A stretch of DNA of 54,992 nucleotides from DASSFZ01 sp036514635 (GTDB taxonomy: Bacteria > Chloroflexota > Anaerolineae > Fen-1058): contig DATBWU010000333.1 in assembly GCA_036514635.1 (NCBI GenBank), positions 1 through 54,992 of the forward strand, given 5' to 3'. Every line of letters begins with the position of its first letter. The first letter of the stretch is position 1. A model generated the notes under the pieces. The model saw only the letters and a list, made by a program, of their open reading frames with translations, was not told where the DNA came from and did not search any database. Position numbers and translations under genes: made by a program. Shown here one piece after another: positions 28,492 to 36,309 of this stretch.

Positions 28492-29649
28492 TCAATACGT
28501 CGGCAGGCTGGGGTCGATCTCCCTGGCCCAGGCGTTGATGCCGCCGCGCAGGCTCTTCACGCGGAAACCCGCTGCTTTCATCAATTGCGCGGCATCCAGG
28601 CTGCGCGCCCCACTCTTGCACAACAACACGTAGTCTTTCGTCGTGTCGAACGTGTTCAAGCGGGCCGGCAACTCGCCCTTGGGGATTAACTGCGCGAAGT
28701 CGACGTGCGAGATGTCCCACTCGTGCGGCTCGCGCACGTCGATGACGACCAGATTTTGGCCGTCCCGGTCGACCTGCTGCTTCAGGTCCTTCACCGTGAG
28801 CTCCATCCCCTGCTCGGCCTCGACCGCGTGCGGGACGACGCCGCAGAAGGCATCGTAGTCGATGAGCGCGGTCACGGTCGGATGCTCACCGCACACGGGG
28901 CAGTTCGGGTTCTTGTGCAGTTTCAGCGTGCGGAAACTCATCTCCAGCGCATCGTACAGCAGCAAGCGCCCGATCAGCGGCTCGCCCTGGCCGATGATCA
29001 ACTTGATCGCTTCGGTTGCCTGAATCGTCCCGATCACGCCCGGCAGCACGCCCAGCACGCCGCCTTCGGCGCACGAGGGGACCAGTCCCGGCGGCGGCGG
29101 TTCGGGGTACAGGCAGCGATAGCACGGCCCCTCTTTGGCGTAAAAGACCGACGCCTGCCCCTCGAAGCGGAAGATGCTGCCGTACACGTTCGGCTTGCCG
29201 AGCAGCACGCACGCATCATTCACCAGATAGCGCGTTTGAAAGTTGTCCGTGCCGTCGATGATGATGTCGTAATCACGCAGGATGTCCAGCGCATTCGCGC
29301 TCGTCAGCGGATCGCCGTAGGTATCCACCTGGATGTGCGGGTTGACGTCGAGCAGGCGTGCTTGGGCCGATTCGCGCTTGGGCTTGCCGAGCGCCGATTG
29401 GCCGTGAATGATCTGCCGCTGCAAGTTGCTCTCGTCAACCACGTCGAAATCGACGATGCCGATACGGCCCACGCCGGCTGCCGCCAGATACAGCGCCAGC
29501 GGCGACCCCAGGCCGCCTGCGCCCACGGTCAGTACGCTGGCCGCTTTGAGTTTCTTCTGCCCTGCCACGCCGACTTCGGGCATGATCAGGTGGCGGCTGT
29601 AGCGCCGGATTTCGGCGTGACTCAGTTCTACCGATTGAATGTCTTTCAT
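28492..29649 (-). CDS. MoeB/ThiF-type adenylyltransferase fused to rhodanese (MoeZ-like)
   Basis: A 385-residue enzyme that adenylates the C-terminal glycine of a ubiquitin-like carrier and then puts sulfur on it as a thiocarboxylate. The E1-like domain (about 1-250) has GAGGLGSPLALYLAAAGVG for ATP, the zinc pairs CYRC and CPVC, and the conserved Cys in SCAEGGVLG. The rhodanese domain (275-380) has its active-site C344 in LLCKSGARS. The start at 29649 (ATG) is preferred over the GTG one codon earlier. The upstream CysO-like carrier and cysM make the cysteine pathway its likely purpose. It is the last gene of the operon. Confidence 0.92.
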   Translation of the reverse strand: MKDIQSVELSHAEIRRYSRHLIMPEVGVAGQKKLKAASVLTVGAGGLGSPLALYLAAAGVGRIGIVDFDVVDESNLQRQIIHGQSALGKPKRESAQARLLDVNPHIQVDTYGDPLTSANALDILRDYDIIIDGTDNFQTRYLVNDACVLLGKPNVYGSIFRFEGQASVFYAKEGPCYRCLYPEPPPPGLVPSCAEGGVLGVLPGVIGTIQATEAIKLIIGQGEPLIGRLLLYDALEMSFRTLKLHKNPNCPVCGEHPTVTALIDYDAFCGVVPHAVEAEQGMELTVKDLKQQVDRDGQNLVVIDVREPHEWDISHVDFAQLIPKGELPARLNTFDTTKDYVLLCKSGARSLDAAQLMKAAGFRVKSLRGGINAWAREIDPSLPTY

Positions 29650-29659
29650 CACTTCTACT

Positions 29660-29722
29660 CCATCCCGGTTGGCTGGCTGGTTGGCTAGTTGGCTGGTTGG
29701 TTGGCCGGTCGGTTAGTTGGCG
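29660..29722. repeat. GGTTGGCT simple repeat, copy 2
   Basis: GTTGGCTGGCTGGTTGGC-type units of the family also seen at 6715 and 35317. The repeat encodes the last 14-16 residues of the thioredoxin-like protein (VNAPTNRPANQPAN). Confidence 0.7.
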
Positions 29723-30125
29723 CGTTCACTGCGGGTTGGCAGGCGCGCTCGAATTGCTCGCGCAATTTCACCGCGCCGGCGATCCCCTGGTTGATCGCTT
29801 CGACGTGCCCGCTGCCGTCCAGGACGATCGTCGTGGGCAGCGACCACACGCCGAAGCGCGTTGCCATGTCCGGCTGCTCGGTCACGTCGATCACGCGCAG
29901 GCTGATCCGATCGCCCCATTCGTCCATCAACCGATTCACGATCGGCATCTGCTGCAACTTGCACGGCGCGCAAGTCGGGCTGGTGAACACCAGGAGCGAC
30001 GGGCGACCCACGCAGTCACGCCTGGACGCGGCAACCGCCTGTCGCCGCTGCGCCGAGAGCAGGAGCCGATAGGCCAGCACGCCCAGGCCGATCAGAACGA
30101 TCGTGATCGCAATTCTTTCCAGCAT
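29685..30125 (-). CDS. Membrane-anchored thioredoxin-like protein
   Basis: A 146-residue thioredoxin-fold protein with an N-terminal membrane helix (about 4-24, IAITIVLIGLGVLAYRLLL). The redox motif is C52-A-P-C55 in SPTCAPCKLQQM, and WSLPTTIVLDGSGHVE carries the cis-Pro. It may face outward or inward; orientation cannot be read with confidence. The start lies 3 nt after the DUF4395 stop. The last 14-16 residues (from about 131) are encoded by a GGTTGGCT repeat and look like a late addition. In this operon it may keep sulfur or cysteine partners reduced (inference). Confidence 0.85.
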   Translation of the reverse strand: MLERIAITIVLIGLGVLAYRLLLSAQRRQAVAASRRDCVGRPSLLVFTSPTCAPCKLQQMPIVNRLMDEWGDRISLRVIDVTEQPDMATRFGVWSLPTTIVLDGSGHVEAINQGIAGAVKLREQFERACQPAVNAPTNRPANQPAN

Positions 30126-30128
30126 GGG

Positions 30129-30581
30129 TCACTTCCGTTCGATGGGGGCGACGGTGAAGCCCCGCACGCCCAGGCGATTGAACCAGTAATACATCATGCA
30201 GCCGACGCAGATGCCGGCGAACAGATTGAGCGCGGCGAGGGCGACGACGATCCACGTCAGCACCCAGCCGGCGATCGGGCTGGTCAGGGCAAACGCGATG
30301 GTCGCTAGGGTCAATACCACCCCGCCGACGCCCTGCGCGAACAAATGCGGTTCGGGGTTATCCACGCGCACATCGGGCTGCGCGATCTTCAGCGGCTTCA
30401 GCGCGTAGAGATACACTGCCTTGAACAGCGCCGCATTCGGCCACAGCGTGCCCACCAGCATCACCGCCGCGACGAACGTCACCAGCGGCCAGGCATTCAA
30501 GATAAACGCCAGGATCGACAGGCCAATGATGAACGCCTGATTCGTCCGCAGCGCAGAATGATCTACTTTCCGCTCGTTCAT
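30129..30581 (-). CDS. DUF4395-like membrane protein
   Basis: A 150-residue membrane protein with hydrophobic segments at about 17-45, 80-103 and 105-130. GICVGCMMYYW near the C-terminus carries a CxxC pair facing or in the membrane, as in DUF4395 proteins. Genes of this type often neighbour thioredoxin-like or sulfur-transfer genes. The ATG at 30581 has GAGGAGG upstream. It is coupled to the thioredoxin-like gene; a role in moving or reducing sulfur species is inferred only from position. Confidence 0.78.
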   Translation of the reverse strand: MNERKVDHSALRTNQAFIIGLSILAFILNAWPLVTFVAAVMLVGTLWPNAALFKAVYLYALKPLKIAQPDVRVDNPEPHLFAQGVGGVVLTLATIAFALTSPIAGWVLTWIVVALAALNLFAGICVGCMMYYWFNRLGVRGFTVAPIERK

Positions 30582-30608
30582 GATGTCCTCCTCCGTAACA
30601 GTAGTAGG

Positions 30609-30658
30609 TCGCCAGTGATCAGTCATCAGTCGTCAGTAATCAGTCGTCAGTAATCAGT
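30609..30658. repeat. CAGTGATCAGT-family repeat, copy 1
   Basis: CAGTGATCAGTCATCAGTCGTCAG with TAATCAGTCGTCAGTAATCAG follow each other as short imperfect repeats. A second stretch is at 32922-33003 between cysM and cysS. Confidence 0.6.
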
Positions 30659-30705
30659 CCGTTTCAATCCGCTTGTCCGTTTCCCATCCGTTGATCGCCG
30701 CCCGC
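30656..30705. repeat. ATCCGCTTGTCCGTTTCC-family repeat, copy 2, inside the CysO-like gene
   Basis: GTCCGTTTCAATCCGCTTG and TCCGTTTCCCATCCGTTGATCGCC match the repeat at 3745-3878. It supplies the stop codon and the last ten codons of the CysO-like gene. Confidence 0.7.
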
Positions 30706-30969
30706 CACCGACGGCACGATGCTCAACGTCGCGCCGTCCGTCAATGGTGTGTCGCCCTGCCTCAAATAGCGGATGTCTTCATCACCCAGATACACGTTGA
30801 CGAACGAACGGAGCCGGCCGTCCTCGCTGAACAGGTGACGCCTCAAGTCGGGATGAGTCGCCGTCAGCGCGTCGAGCGCCTGGTTGACCGTGGCTCCCGC
30901 GACAGCCACCGTTTTCTGCCCACCCGCGTACTGGCGAAGCGGAGTCGGTATCACGACATTCACATTCAT
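30664..30969 (-). CDS. cysO: MoaD/ThiS/CysO-like ubiquitin-fold sulfur carrier with C-terminal tail
   Basis: A 101-residue ubiquitin-like carrier. Carriers of this family end in Gly-Gly, which becomes a thiocarboxylate that donates sulfur. Here the VPSVAGG motif (Gly90-Gly91) is followed by ten more residues, DQRMGNGQAD, encoded by a 30-nt repeat found also at 3745. The tail must be removed before activation. The JAMM protease next door is the obvious candidate, as in eukaryotic ubiquitin precursors. In the mycobacterial CysO-Mec-CysM system the carrier receives sulfur, CysM adds it to phosphoserine and Mec cleaves the cysteine off. The start ATG at 30969 is used. Confidence 0.85.
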   Translation of the reverse strand: MNVNVVIPTPLRQYAGGQKTVAVAGATVNQALDALTATHPDLRRHLFSEDGRLRSFVNVYLGDEDIRYLRQGDTPLTDGATLSIVPSVAGGDQRMGNGQAD

Positions 30970-30994
30970 TGTAGTTGGACTCCTCGCGTAGGTT

Positions 30995-31088
30995 AGACAA
31001 AGGACGAAAGACGAAGGACGAATAGGCTTCTCTCAACCTCATCGTTGGTCATTCGTCGTTAGTCATTGGTCATTCGTCATCTTTCATT
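30995..31088. repeat. GACGAAGGAC-family inverted repeat, copy 3
   Basis: AGACAAAGGACGAAAGACG and CATTCGTCGTTAGTCATTGG with CATTCGTCATC form an imperfect palindrome. It lies between the CysO-like and JAMM genes and runs into the JAMM stop codon. Confidence 0.55.
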
Positions 31089-31530
31089 TCTCATTGCTCA
31101 GCCACCCTGGCTTGATGTCCTGCGCATCGAACGTGCTGTGATCCTCGCGCAATTGCCAGGCCAGCACCTCGCGCGCCCGACCTTGCTGCACCGAAACAAT
31201 CACGTAGGCCCAGTTGGGCAGGGCGTGATCGCGATCGAACACCGACGGGATGGCCGGATGATCGGGATGCGAGTGGAAGTAGCCCACCATGTCGAGATCG
31301 CGCGCGTCGGCTGTGCGCTGCTCGCGCAGCATCACGTCGCTCGGAATCAAATATCGGCGGCGGCGCTCGGCATCGACCGCCCACGTGTTCGGCACGACGC
31401 GCACCTCGGTCACGACGGCGTGCCCGTTCTCGAAGCGGCCTAACAACAACCCGCCACCTTCTTCGGGATACGTGGACTGGACGTGCTCCTTGATCAGGGC
31501 GAGTTGATCATCACTGAGCACCAGGTTCAT
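31084..31530 (-). CDS. mec: JAMM/MPN+ metalloprotease (Mec-like)
   Basis: A 148-residue zinc isopeptidase. The JAMM signature is complete: Glu at 23-24 (YPEEGGGLLLG) and H86-S-H88-P, with S96 and D99 in HSHPDHPAIPSVFD. Family members such as mycobacterial Mec cleave cysteine from CysO-cysteine. Here it may also remove the ten-residue tail of the carrier encoded next. Its start overlaps the cysS stop (ATGA), so it is translated with cysS. The C-terminal NEK stop lies in a GACGAA repeat. Confidence 0.9.
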   Translation of the reverse strand: MNLVLSDDQLALIKEHVQSTYPEEGGGLLLGRFENGHAVVTEVRVVPNTWAVDAERRRRYLIPSDVMLREQRTADARDLDMVGYFHSHPDHPAIPSVFDRDHALPNWAYVIVSVQQGRAREVLAWQLREDHSTFDAQDIKPGWLSNEK

Positions 31531-32918
31531 CGTTCCACCACCATTCGCCGGCTTCGCACGCGCGGCCCGTCGAGCGTGTCTTCAATCTCGTACCCGGCGG
31601 CGGCGGCCTGCTCGCGCAGCGCATCGGCTTCCTGCCAGCGCTTGGCGATGCGTGCCTTCTGCCGCTGCTGGGCGAGCCGCAGGATGTCATCCGGAATCGA
31701 TTCTTCGACGGGACGCCATTCGGCCAATCGCAGGCCGAACACACGATCGAAGAGCAGCAGGGTCGCCTTCTTCGCCGAATCGGGCAAATCGCTCTTAAGC
31801 AGTTCCCACGTCAACGCGACAGCGCGCGGTGTGTTCAGATCGTCGTTGATGTGCGCCGTGAACTTCTCGGCGAAATCCTCGTCGATCGCGCCGGGTTCGC
31901 CCCACTCGTGCGCCGCTGTGCGCAGGCGATTTAACGCCGTCGCCGCGCCGTCCACGCTCTCCCAGGTGAAGTTCAGCCGCGCGCGATAGTGCGCACCCAG
32001 GCACAGGAAGCGATACGCCAGCGGATCGTAATCGCGATCGAGCAGCGCCTGCAATCGCAGGAAGTCTCCCGACGACTTCGACATACGCGCATCGCCGACT
32101 TGCAGGAAGTAACCGTGCAGCCAGAAATTCGCCAGCCGCGTGCCGTAGCATGCCTGCGACTGCGCGATCTCGTTGGTGTGATGCACCGGGATATGATCTT
32201 CGCCGCCGCAGTGGATGTCGAAGAACGTGCCCAGGTATTTGATCGACATCGCCGAGCACTCGATGTGCCAGCCCGGAAATCCAATGCCCCACGGGCTATC
32301 CCATTCCATCTGCCGCTTTGAGCCGGATGGGCTGAACTTCCATAGCGCAAAATCGGTCAGATGCCGCTTCTCGCCGATGCCCACGCGCGCGCCGGCTTGC
32401 AAGCCCTCGATGTCGAGCCGGGCCAGGTAGCCGTAATCCGGTAGTTTCGAGGTGTCGAAGTAAATGCCGTCCGACGTGCGATAGGTGAAGCCCTTCGCCT
32501 CGATGCAGCGGATGAACTCGATCTGCTCGGCGATGTGATCAGTGGCCTTGCACCAGATCACCGGCTCGAGCACGTTCAACCGGCGCAGGTCCTCTTTGAA
32601 AACCTGCGTATACATCTCCGCGATTTCCCACGCCGACCTGCCTGCGCGACGCGCGCCTTTTTCCATCTTGTCTTCGCCGGTGTCGGCATCGGACACCAGG
32701 TGGCCCACGTCGGTGACGTTCTGAATGTGCTTGACGTGGTAGCCGTCGAACTCCAGCACGCGGCGCAGCACATCCTCGAAGATGTACGTGCGCAGGTTGC
32801 CGAGGTGAGCGTAGTCGTACACGGTCAAGCCGCAGCAATACAACCCCACTTCGGTCGGACGCAGCGGTGTGAAATCGCGCAGGCTTCTTGAATAGGTGTC
32901 GTAGAGCTTCAAGGTCAT
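31527..32918 (-). CDS. cysS: Cysteinyl-tRNA synthetase
   Basis: CysS charges tRNA-Cys. The 463-residue protein has the zinc Cys and HIGH-like YCCGLTVYDYAHLGN, GFPGWHIECSAM with two zinc ligands, the CGGEDHIPVHHTNE zinc/His segment, and the class I KMSKS motif as ARMSKSSGD. The ATG at 32918 (MTLKLYD) is used because a 5' start would run through a CAGTGATCAGT repeat. It sits between the cysteine synthase and the JAMM gene, so the operon makes cysteine and charges it. Confidence 0.96.
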   Translation of the reverse strand: MTLKLYDTYSRSLRDFTPLRPTEVGLYCCGLTVYDYAHLGNLRTYIFEDVLRRVLEFDGYHVKHIQNVTDVGHLVSDADTGEDKMEKGARRAGRSAWEIAEMYTQVFKEDLRRLNVLEPVIWCKATDHIAEQIEFIRCIEAKGFTYRTSDGIYFDTSKLPDYGYLARLDIEGLQAGARVGIGEKRHLTDFALWKFSPSGSKRQMEWDSPWGIGFPGWHIECSAMSIKYLGTFFDIHCGGEDHIPVHHTNEIAQSQACYGTRLANFWLHGYFLQVGDARMSKSSGDFLRLQALLDRDYDPLAYRFLCLGAHYRARLNFTWESVDGAATALNRLRTAAHEWGEPGAIDEDFAEKFTAHINDDLNTPRAVALTWELLKSDLPDSAKKATLLLFDRVFGLRLAEWRPVEESIPDDILRLAQQRQKARIAKRWQEADALREQAAAAGYEIEDTLDGPRVRSRRMVVER

Positions 32919-32921
32919 ATC

Positions 32922-33003
32922 GTTATCAGTGGGACAGTTATCAGTGAACACTGACTCACTGGTCACTGCTCACTGGCCACTGATCACTGGCTCACTGATC
33001 ACT
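32922..33003. repeat. CAGTGATCAGT-family repeat, copy 2
   Basis: TTATCAGTGGGACAGTTATCAG, CACTGACTCACTGG, GTCACTGCTCACTGG and CCACTGATCACTGG form imperfect direct and inverted repeats. It fills the spacer between cysM and cysS. Confidence 0.6.
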
Positions 33004-33937
33004 CGTTTCGCCAGAAGCGCTCGCTGACGTACTTGAAACCCGCGTCGGGCAGAACCGTCACGACGACGCCCGCGCGCAGGCTCGACGCTAGACGGATCGC
33101 AGTCACGACTGCCGCCGCCGCCGACACGCCGACGAACAGGCCTTCTTCCCGCGCGAGCCGTTTCGCCATCTGGAACGCATCCTCCGTCGCCACGGTCACA
33201 CCCACATCGATCAGCGCTTCGTCGTAAATGCCGGGCCGGATCGCGGTCGGCATGTGCTTGAGTCCCTCCAGCCCGTGCAGCGGCGAATCGGGCTGAACCG
33301 AGATCAGCCGCACGCCGGGATTGAGCTCACGCAGGCGCCGGCCCGTGCCCATCATCGTCCCGCTGGTGCCCAGCCCGGCGACGAAGTGCGTCACGCGCCC
33401 ATTCGTCTGCTCCCAGATTTCGACGCCGGTCGTGCGATAGTGCGCCTGCCAGTTGGCCGGGTTGTTGTATTGGTCGGCGTAGAAGTAGCGATCGGGATTC
33501 TGGACGTAGCGACGCTTCGCTTCCCGCTGCGCGCCGTCGGTGCCCTCCATTGGATCGGTCAGGATCAGGTTCGCGCCCAGCGCGCGCAGGATCGCCAGTC
33601 GCTCCGGGCTGGCATTCGCCGGAATCGTCAGCTCGGCCGAGTAGCCGCGCGCCGCGCACAGCGTGGCATACGCAATGCCCATGTTGCCCGAGGTCGCGTC
33701 GAGCAGTGTGACACCCGGATGCAATTCGCCGGCCTGCTCGGCGGCCAGGATGATTTCGCGCGCGGCGCGATCTTTCACCGAGCCGCTGGGATTGAACCAC
33801 TCGGCCTTGACATACAGCTCGACGCCGGGGCGGCCTGAAAAGACGCGCCGGAGCGGCACGAGCGGCGTGTTACCGACCAGGTCGAACAGGCCGGTTTGCA
33901 CAAGCGGTCGCTGGATTGTCAGAACATCGGAGATCAT
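32999..33937 (-). CDS. cysM: Cysteine synthase family (CysM-type PLP enzyme)
   Basis: A 312-residue fold-type II PLP enzyme that makes cysteine. The PLP lysine is in NPSGSVKDRAA and the Ser/Thr-Gly-Asn substrate loop is TSGNMGIA. The pyridoxal-phosphate loop GLGTSGTMMGTGRRL and the SEGLHGLEGLKH-like segment (QPDSPLHGLEGLKHMP) are visible. In this neighbourhood it likely takes sulfur from the CysO-type thiocarboxylate rather than free sulfide, and O-phosphoserine is a possible acceptor; both are inferences. The start ATG at 33937 has GGAGG upstream. It is the first gene of the operon, behind the promoter at 34182-34210 and a long leader. Confidence 0.93.
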   Translation of the reverse strand: MISDVLTIQRPLVQTGLFDLVGNTPLVPLRRVFSGRPGVELYVKAEWFNPSGSVKDRAAREIILAAEQAGELHPGVTLLDATSGNMGIAYATLCAARGYSAELTIPANASPERLAILRALGANLILTDPMEGTDGAQREAKRRYVQNPDRYFYADQYNNPANWQAHYRTTGVEIWEQTNGRVTHFVAGLGTSGTMMGTGRRLRELNPGVRLISVQPDSPLHGLEGLKHMPTAIRPGIYDEALIDVGVTVATEDAFQMAKRLAREEGLFVGVSAAAAVVTAIRLASSLRAGVVVTVLPDAGFKYVSERFWRNE

Positions 33938-34175
33938 GGTCGTTCCTCCGCCGGATCAGTGCCAGCGCGAGGAACAGGGGCAAGTGGGCGTCGCAAACAA
34001 AAAGACCAACGCAGCGCCGAAACGCAACGTGACTATGCTCTCCTATCCCCCGCGGAAGCACAGTCACCGGCCGTCGTTGGTCTATCGGTTCATTCGAGAC
34101 CCGAGGCGGCGACTAGCGCTTCCGCCTCAGACACATGCAATAGTGGTGCACAGGCTGCCTCACCTTAAGAATTTG
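33938..34175 (-). promoter_or_regulatory. Leader of the cysteine operon with attenuator-like terminator (candidate riboswitch)
   Basis: A transcript from near 34175 has a 240-nt leader. It contains GAGGCGG/CCGCCTC (near 34090-34120), GGTCT/AGACC pairing just after it, and a hairpin GTGACTNTGCT/AGCANAGTCAC (34029-34067). These are enclosed by AGACCAACG/CGTTGGTCT (34083-34075 with 34011-34003) followed by a T-rich tract. The enclosing stem and T-run are a good terminator, and the upstream GGTCT can compete for its 5' arm. No known riboswitch class was recognised. Confidence 0.55.
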
Positions 34176-34181
34176 CACGGG

Positions 34182-34210
34182 ATTATATCCGTATTGGCGA
34201 TAAGCGTCAA
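34182..34210 (-). promoter_or_regulatory. Promoter of the cysteine operon
   Basis: On the minus strand TTGACG (34210-34205) and TATAAT (34187-34182) are separated by 17 bp, a near-consensus sigma-70 type promoter. Its -35 overlaps the end of the ABC permease gene. Confidence 0.8.
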
Positions 34211-35301
34211 GATTCCCACTTGAACAACTTGACCGCCAACACCGCCGATGCGGCCAGCCATGCGACCATCAGCAGCAGGTTCGTACCCATCGGGTTGGTC
34301 GGCGCACTGCCAACCATCACCTGTCGCAGTGCGTCGATGACGTAAGTCAGCGGCAGGGCCGATGCAATCGGTTGGATGAACGACGGCAGGAACGACAGGG
34401 GGAAGAACACCCCTGACAGGAACATCATGGGCAGGTTGACCATCTGGCCGATACCCGCCGCGCTCTCTTCCGAATTCGCCAGCCCGGCGATGGCGAACCC
34501 GATCGCGATGAACAGCAACGCGCCCAGCGCGACGATCAGCGCCAGCAGCGGCAGATTGTCGCCGATCTGAACCTTGAACACCAGGTTGCCCAGACCCAGG
34601 ATGATCACGGCCTGCGCCATACCCACCGTCAGGCGGAAAGCGATCTGGCTCGCCAGCACGGTCGAGCGCGGGAGCGGTGTCGCGCCCAGGCGGCGCAGCA
34701 CGCCTTGCTCGCGCAGCGCGACCAACGGTTGGGCTGTGGCGAACAGCCCCAACTGCATCAGCGACATTGCCAACATGCCCGGCACAATGAAATCGATCTG
34801 GCGCAGCGGCTTGGTCTGGATCTGCTTCGACTGGATGGTGAACAGCGGCGTCGTCTGGTGGATACGGCGCTCGGTCGCGTTCAGCACTTCGCGCACGATG
34901 CTTAACCCAGCCTGAGCAGTCGTCGTCGCCGAGGGGTCGTAATACACCTCGATGTTGCTGGCCTTGCCTTCGGCGATCGACTGCGACAGATTGTCCGGCA
35001 CGACAATCACCATGTCGCGCTCGCCACGCTGCAATGCGGCTCGCTCGGCTTCGAGGTCGCGGCTCTCGTGCACTTTGAAGATCGGGACGCTCTTGAACGC
35101 CAGCACTACCCCTGCGCTTGCCGGATCGGAATCGCCGGCGACCAGACCCACATTGAAGTTGAGATCACCAATGCTGCCGCTGAAGATCAGCCCAAACAGC
35201 AGGATGAACAAGATCGGAAAGGCCATCGTCCAGAAGACGGCCATGCGATCACGCGCGTATTCTTTCAGATTGGCGATGTAGAGGTTGATGAAGGTCTTCA
35301 T
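34207..35301 (-). CDS. ABC-2 type transporter permease
   Basis: A 364-residue ABC-2 permease. One membrane helix near the N-terminus (about 20-42) is followed by a 140-residue extracytoplasmic loop with NIEVYYDPSATTTAQAG, then five more helices (about 175-195, 225-245, 255-275, 285-305 and 335-360). It lies after the ATPase gene and is oriented the same way, so the two form an exporter of drugs, lipids or ions; substrate unknown. The gene is near the YhhJ/DrrB-like group. It stops 2 nt into the cysteine-operon -35 region. Confidence 0.9.
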   Translation of the reverse strand: MKTFINLYIANLKEYARDRMAVFWTMAFPILFILLFGLIFSGSIGDLNFNVGLVAGDSDPASAGVVLAFKSVPIFKVHESRDLEAERAALQRGERDMVIVVPDNLSQSIAEGKASNIEVYYDPSATTTAQAGLSIVREVLNATERRIHQTTPLFTIQSKQIQTKPLRQIDFIVPGMLAMSLMQLGLFATAQPLVALREQGVLRRLGATPLPRSTVLASQIAFRLTVGMAQAVIILGLGNLVFKVQIGDNLPLLALIVALGALLFIAIGFAIAGLANSEESAAGIGQMVNLPMMFLSGVFFPLSFLPSFIQPIASALPLTYVIDALRQVMVGSAPTNPMGTNLLLMVAWLAASAVLAVKLFKWES

Positions 35302-35316
35302 AGGAATTTACCTGAC

Positions 35317-35353
35317 GGGTTAGTTGGGTGGTTGGCTGGTTGGATGGTTGGCT
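35317..35353. repeat. GGTTGGCT simple repeat, copy 3
   Basis: GGGTTAGTTGGGTGGTTGGC-type units separate the two ABC genes; the ATPase stop codon (35352) lies in it. Same family as at 6715 and 29660. Confidence 0.65.
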
Positions 35354-36272
35354 AGTCGCGGATGCTGCGGCCCGTGAGTTTCAGGAACACATCTTCCAGT
35401 GTCGCGCTGCGCACGGCTAAATCGCGGAACTTCAATTCCTTCCGCTCCGACATCGCCAGCAGCCCGGCCATCGACTGCGGTACGTCCGCGCTATACAACG
35501 TGACGACGTGGTCTTTGATCTTCGTGTCTGCAACGCCGGGCAACGTCTTCAGCATGTCGAGGCTAAGCGCATCGGCTACGGTGAACTCGATCGCCGTGTC
35601 CTTGAAGTGCTGGCGAATCAGGCTCTCCGGCGAATCGAGCGCGATGATCTTGCCGTGATCGACCACCGCCACCCGGTCGCACAGCGTTTCGGCTTCTTCC
35701 ATGTAATGGGTGGTGAGCAGGACCGTCTCACCGCGCTTCTGCAAACGGTTGATGACATCCCATAGGTTGCGGCGCGCCTGAGGATCGAGACCGGTGGTCG
35801 GCTCGTCGAGGAAGACGATTTCGGGATTGTTGACGAGCGCGAGCGCCACCGACAGGCGTTGTTTCTGCCCGCCCGACAGGTCTTTGCTGCGCGTGCCGGC
35901 TTTCTCGGTTAGCCCGGCCATCTCGATCAGGTCGCTAGTGGGGACCGGCTTGCGCCCATCGAAGAACGACGCGAACAGGTCGATCACTTCGCGCACCGTC
36001 AGGCGCGGATACAGCGCCGTGGTCTGCAACTGAATGCCAATGCGCATTTTGATTTTCTTCGGGTCGGCTTGGGGGGCCATGCCCAGCACGCGGATCGATC
36101 CACCATCCGGCGCGCGCAGACCCTCGATCATCTCGACGGTGGTCGTCTTGCCTGCGCCGTTCGGGCCGAGCAGGCCGAACACCTCGCCGGGCTTCACCTC
36201 GAAACTAATGCCGTCGACGGCGCGCGTCGTGCCATAGTGCTTCTTCAGGCCGGAGACTTCGATCGCGTTCAT
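35352..36272 (-). CDS. ABC transporter ATP-binding protein
   Basis: A 306-residue nucleotide-binding protein of the DrrA/CcmA type. Walker A is GPNGAGKTT, the Q loop is LQTTALYPRLTV, the signature LSGGQKQR, Walker B EIVFLDEPT, and the switch His in TTHYMEE. It powers the permease encoded downstream. The ATG at 36272 (MNAIEVSG) follows AGGGGAAAGAG; an upstream in-frame extension would read through MITE copy 3 and is rejected. Confidence 0.94.
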   Translation of the reverse strand: MNAIEVSGLKKHYGTTRAVDGISFEVKPGEVFGLLGPNGAGKTTTVEMIEGLRAPDGGSIRVLGMAPQADPKKIKMRIGIQLQTTALYPRLTVREVIDLFASFFDGRKPVPTSDLIEMAGLTEKAGTRSKDLSGGQKQRLSVALALVNNPEIVFLDEPTTGLDPQARRNLWDVINRLQKRGETVLLTTHYMEEAETLCDRVAVVDHGKIIALDSPESLIRQHFKDTAIEFTVADALSLDMLKTLPGVADTKIKDHVVTLYSADVPQSMAGLLAMSERKELKFRDLAVRSATLEDVFLKLTGRSIRD

Positions 36273-36309
36273 CTCTTTCCCCTTACCAAAACTATTACCA
36301 CGCATTCTA

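Noticed and set aside
30609..33003. CRISPR array from CAGTGATCAGT repeats
   Set aside because: Units are short, irregular and both direct and inverted, with no spacers of constant length.
33938..34175. T-box or M-box in the cysteine leader
   Set aside because: A GGTGAGGC string resembles the start of M-box, and TGC/TGT triplets occur, but the T-box TGGNACCGCG core and the M-box core were not found.
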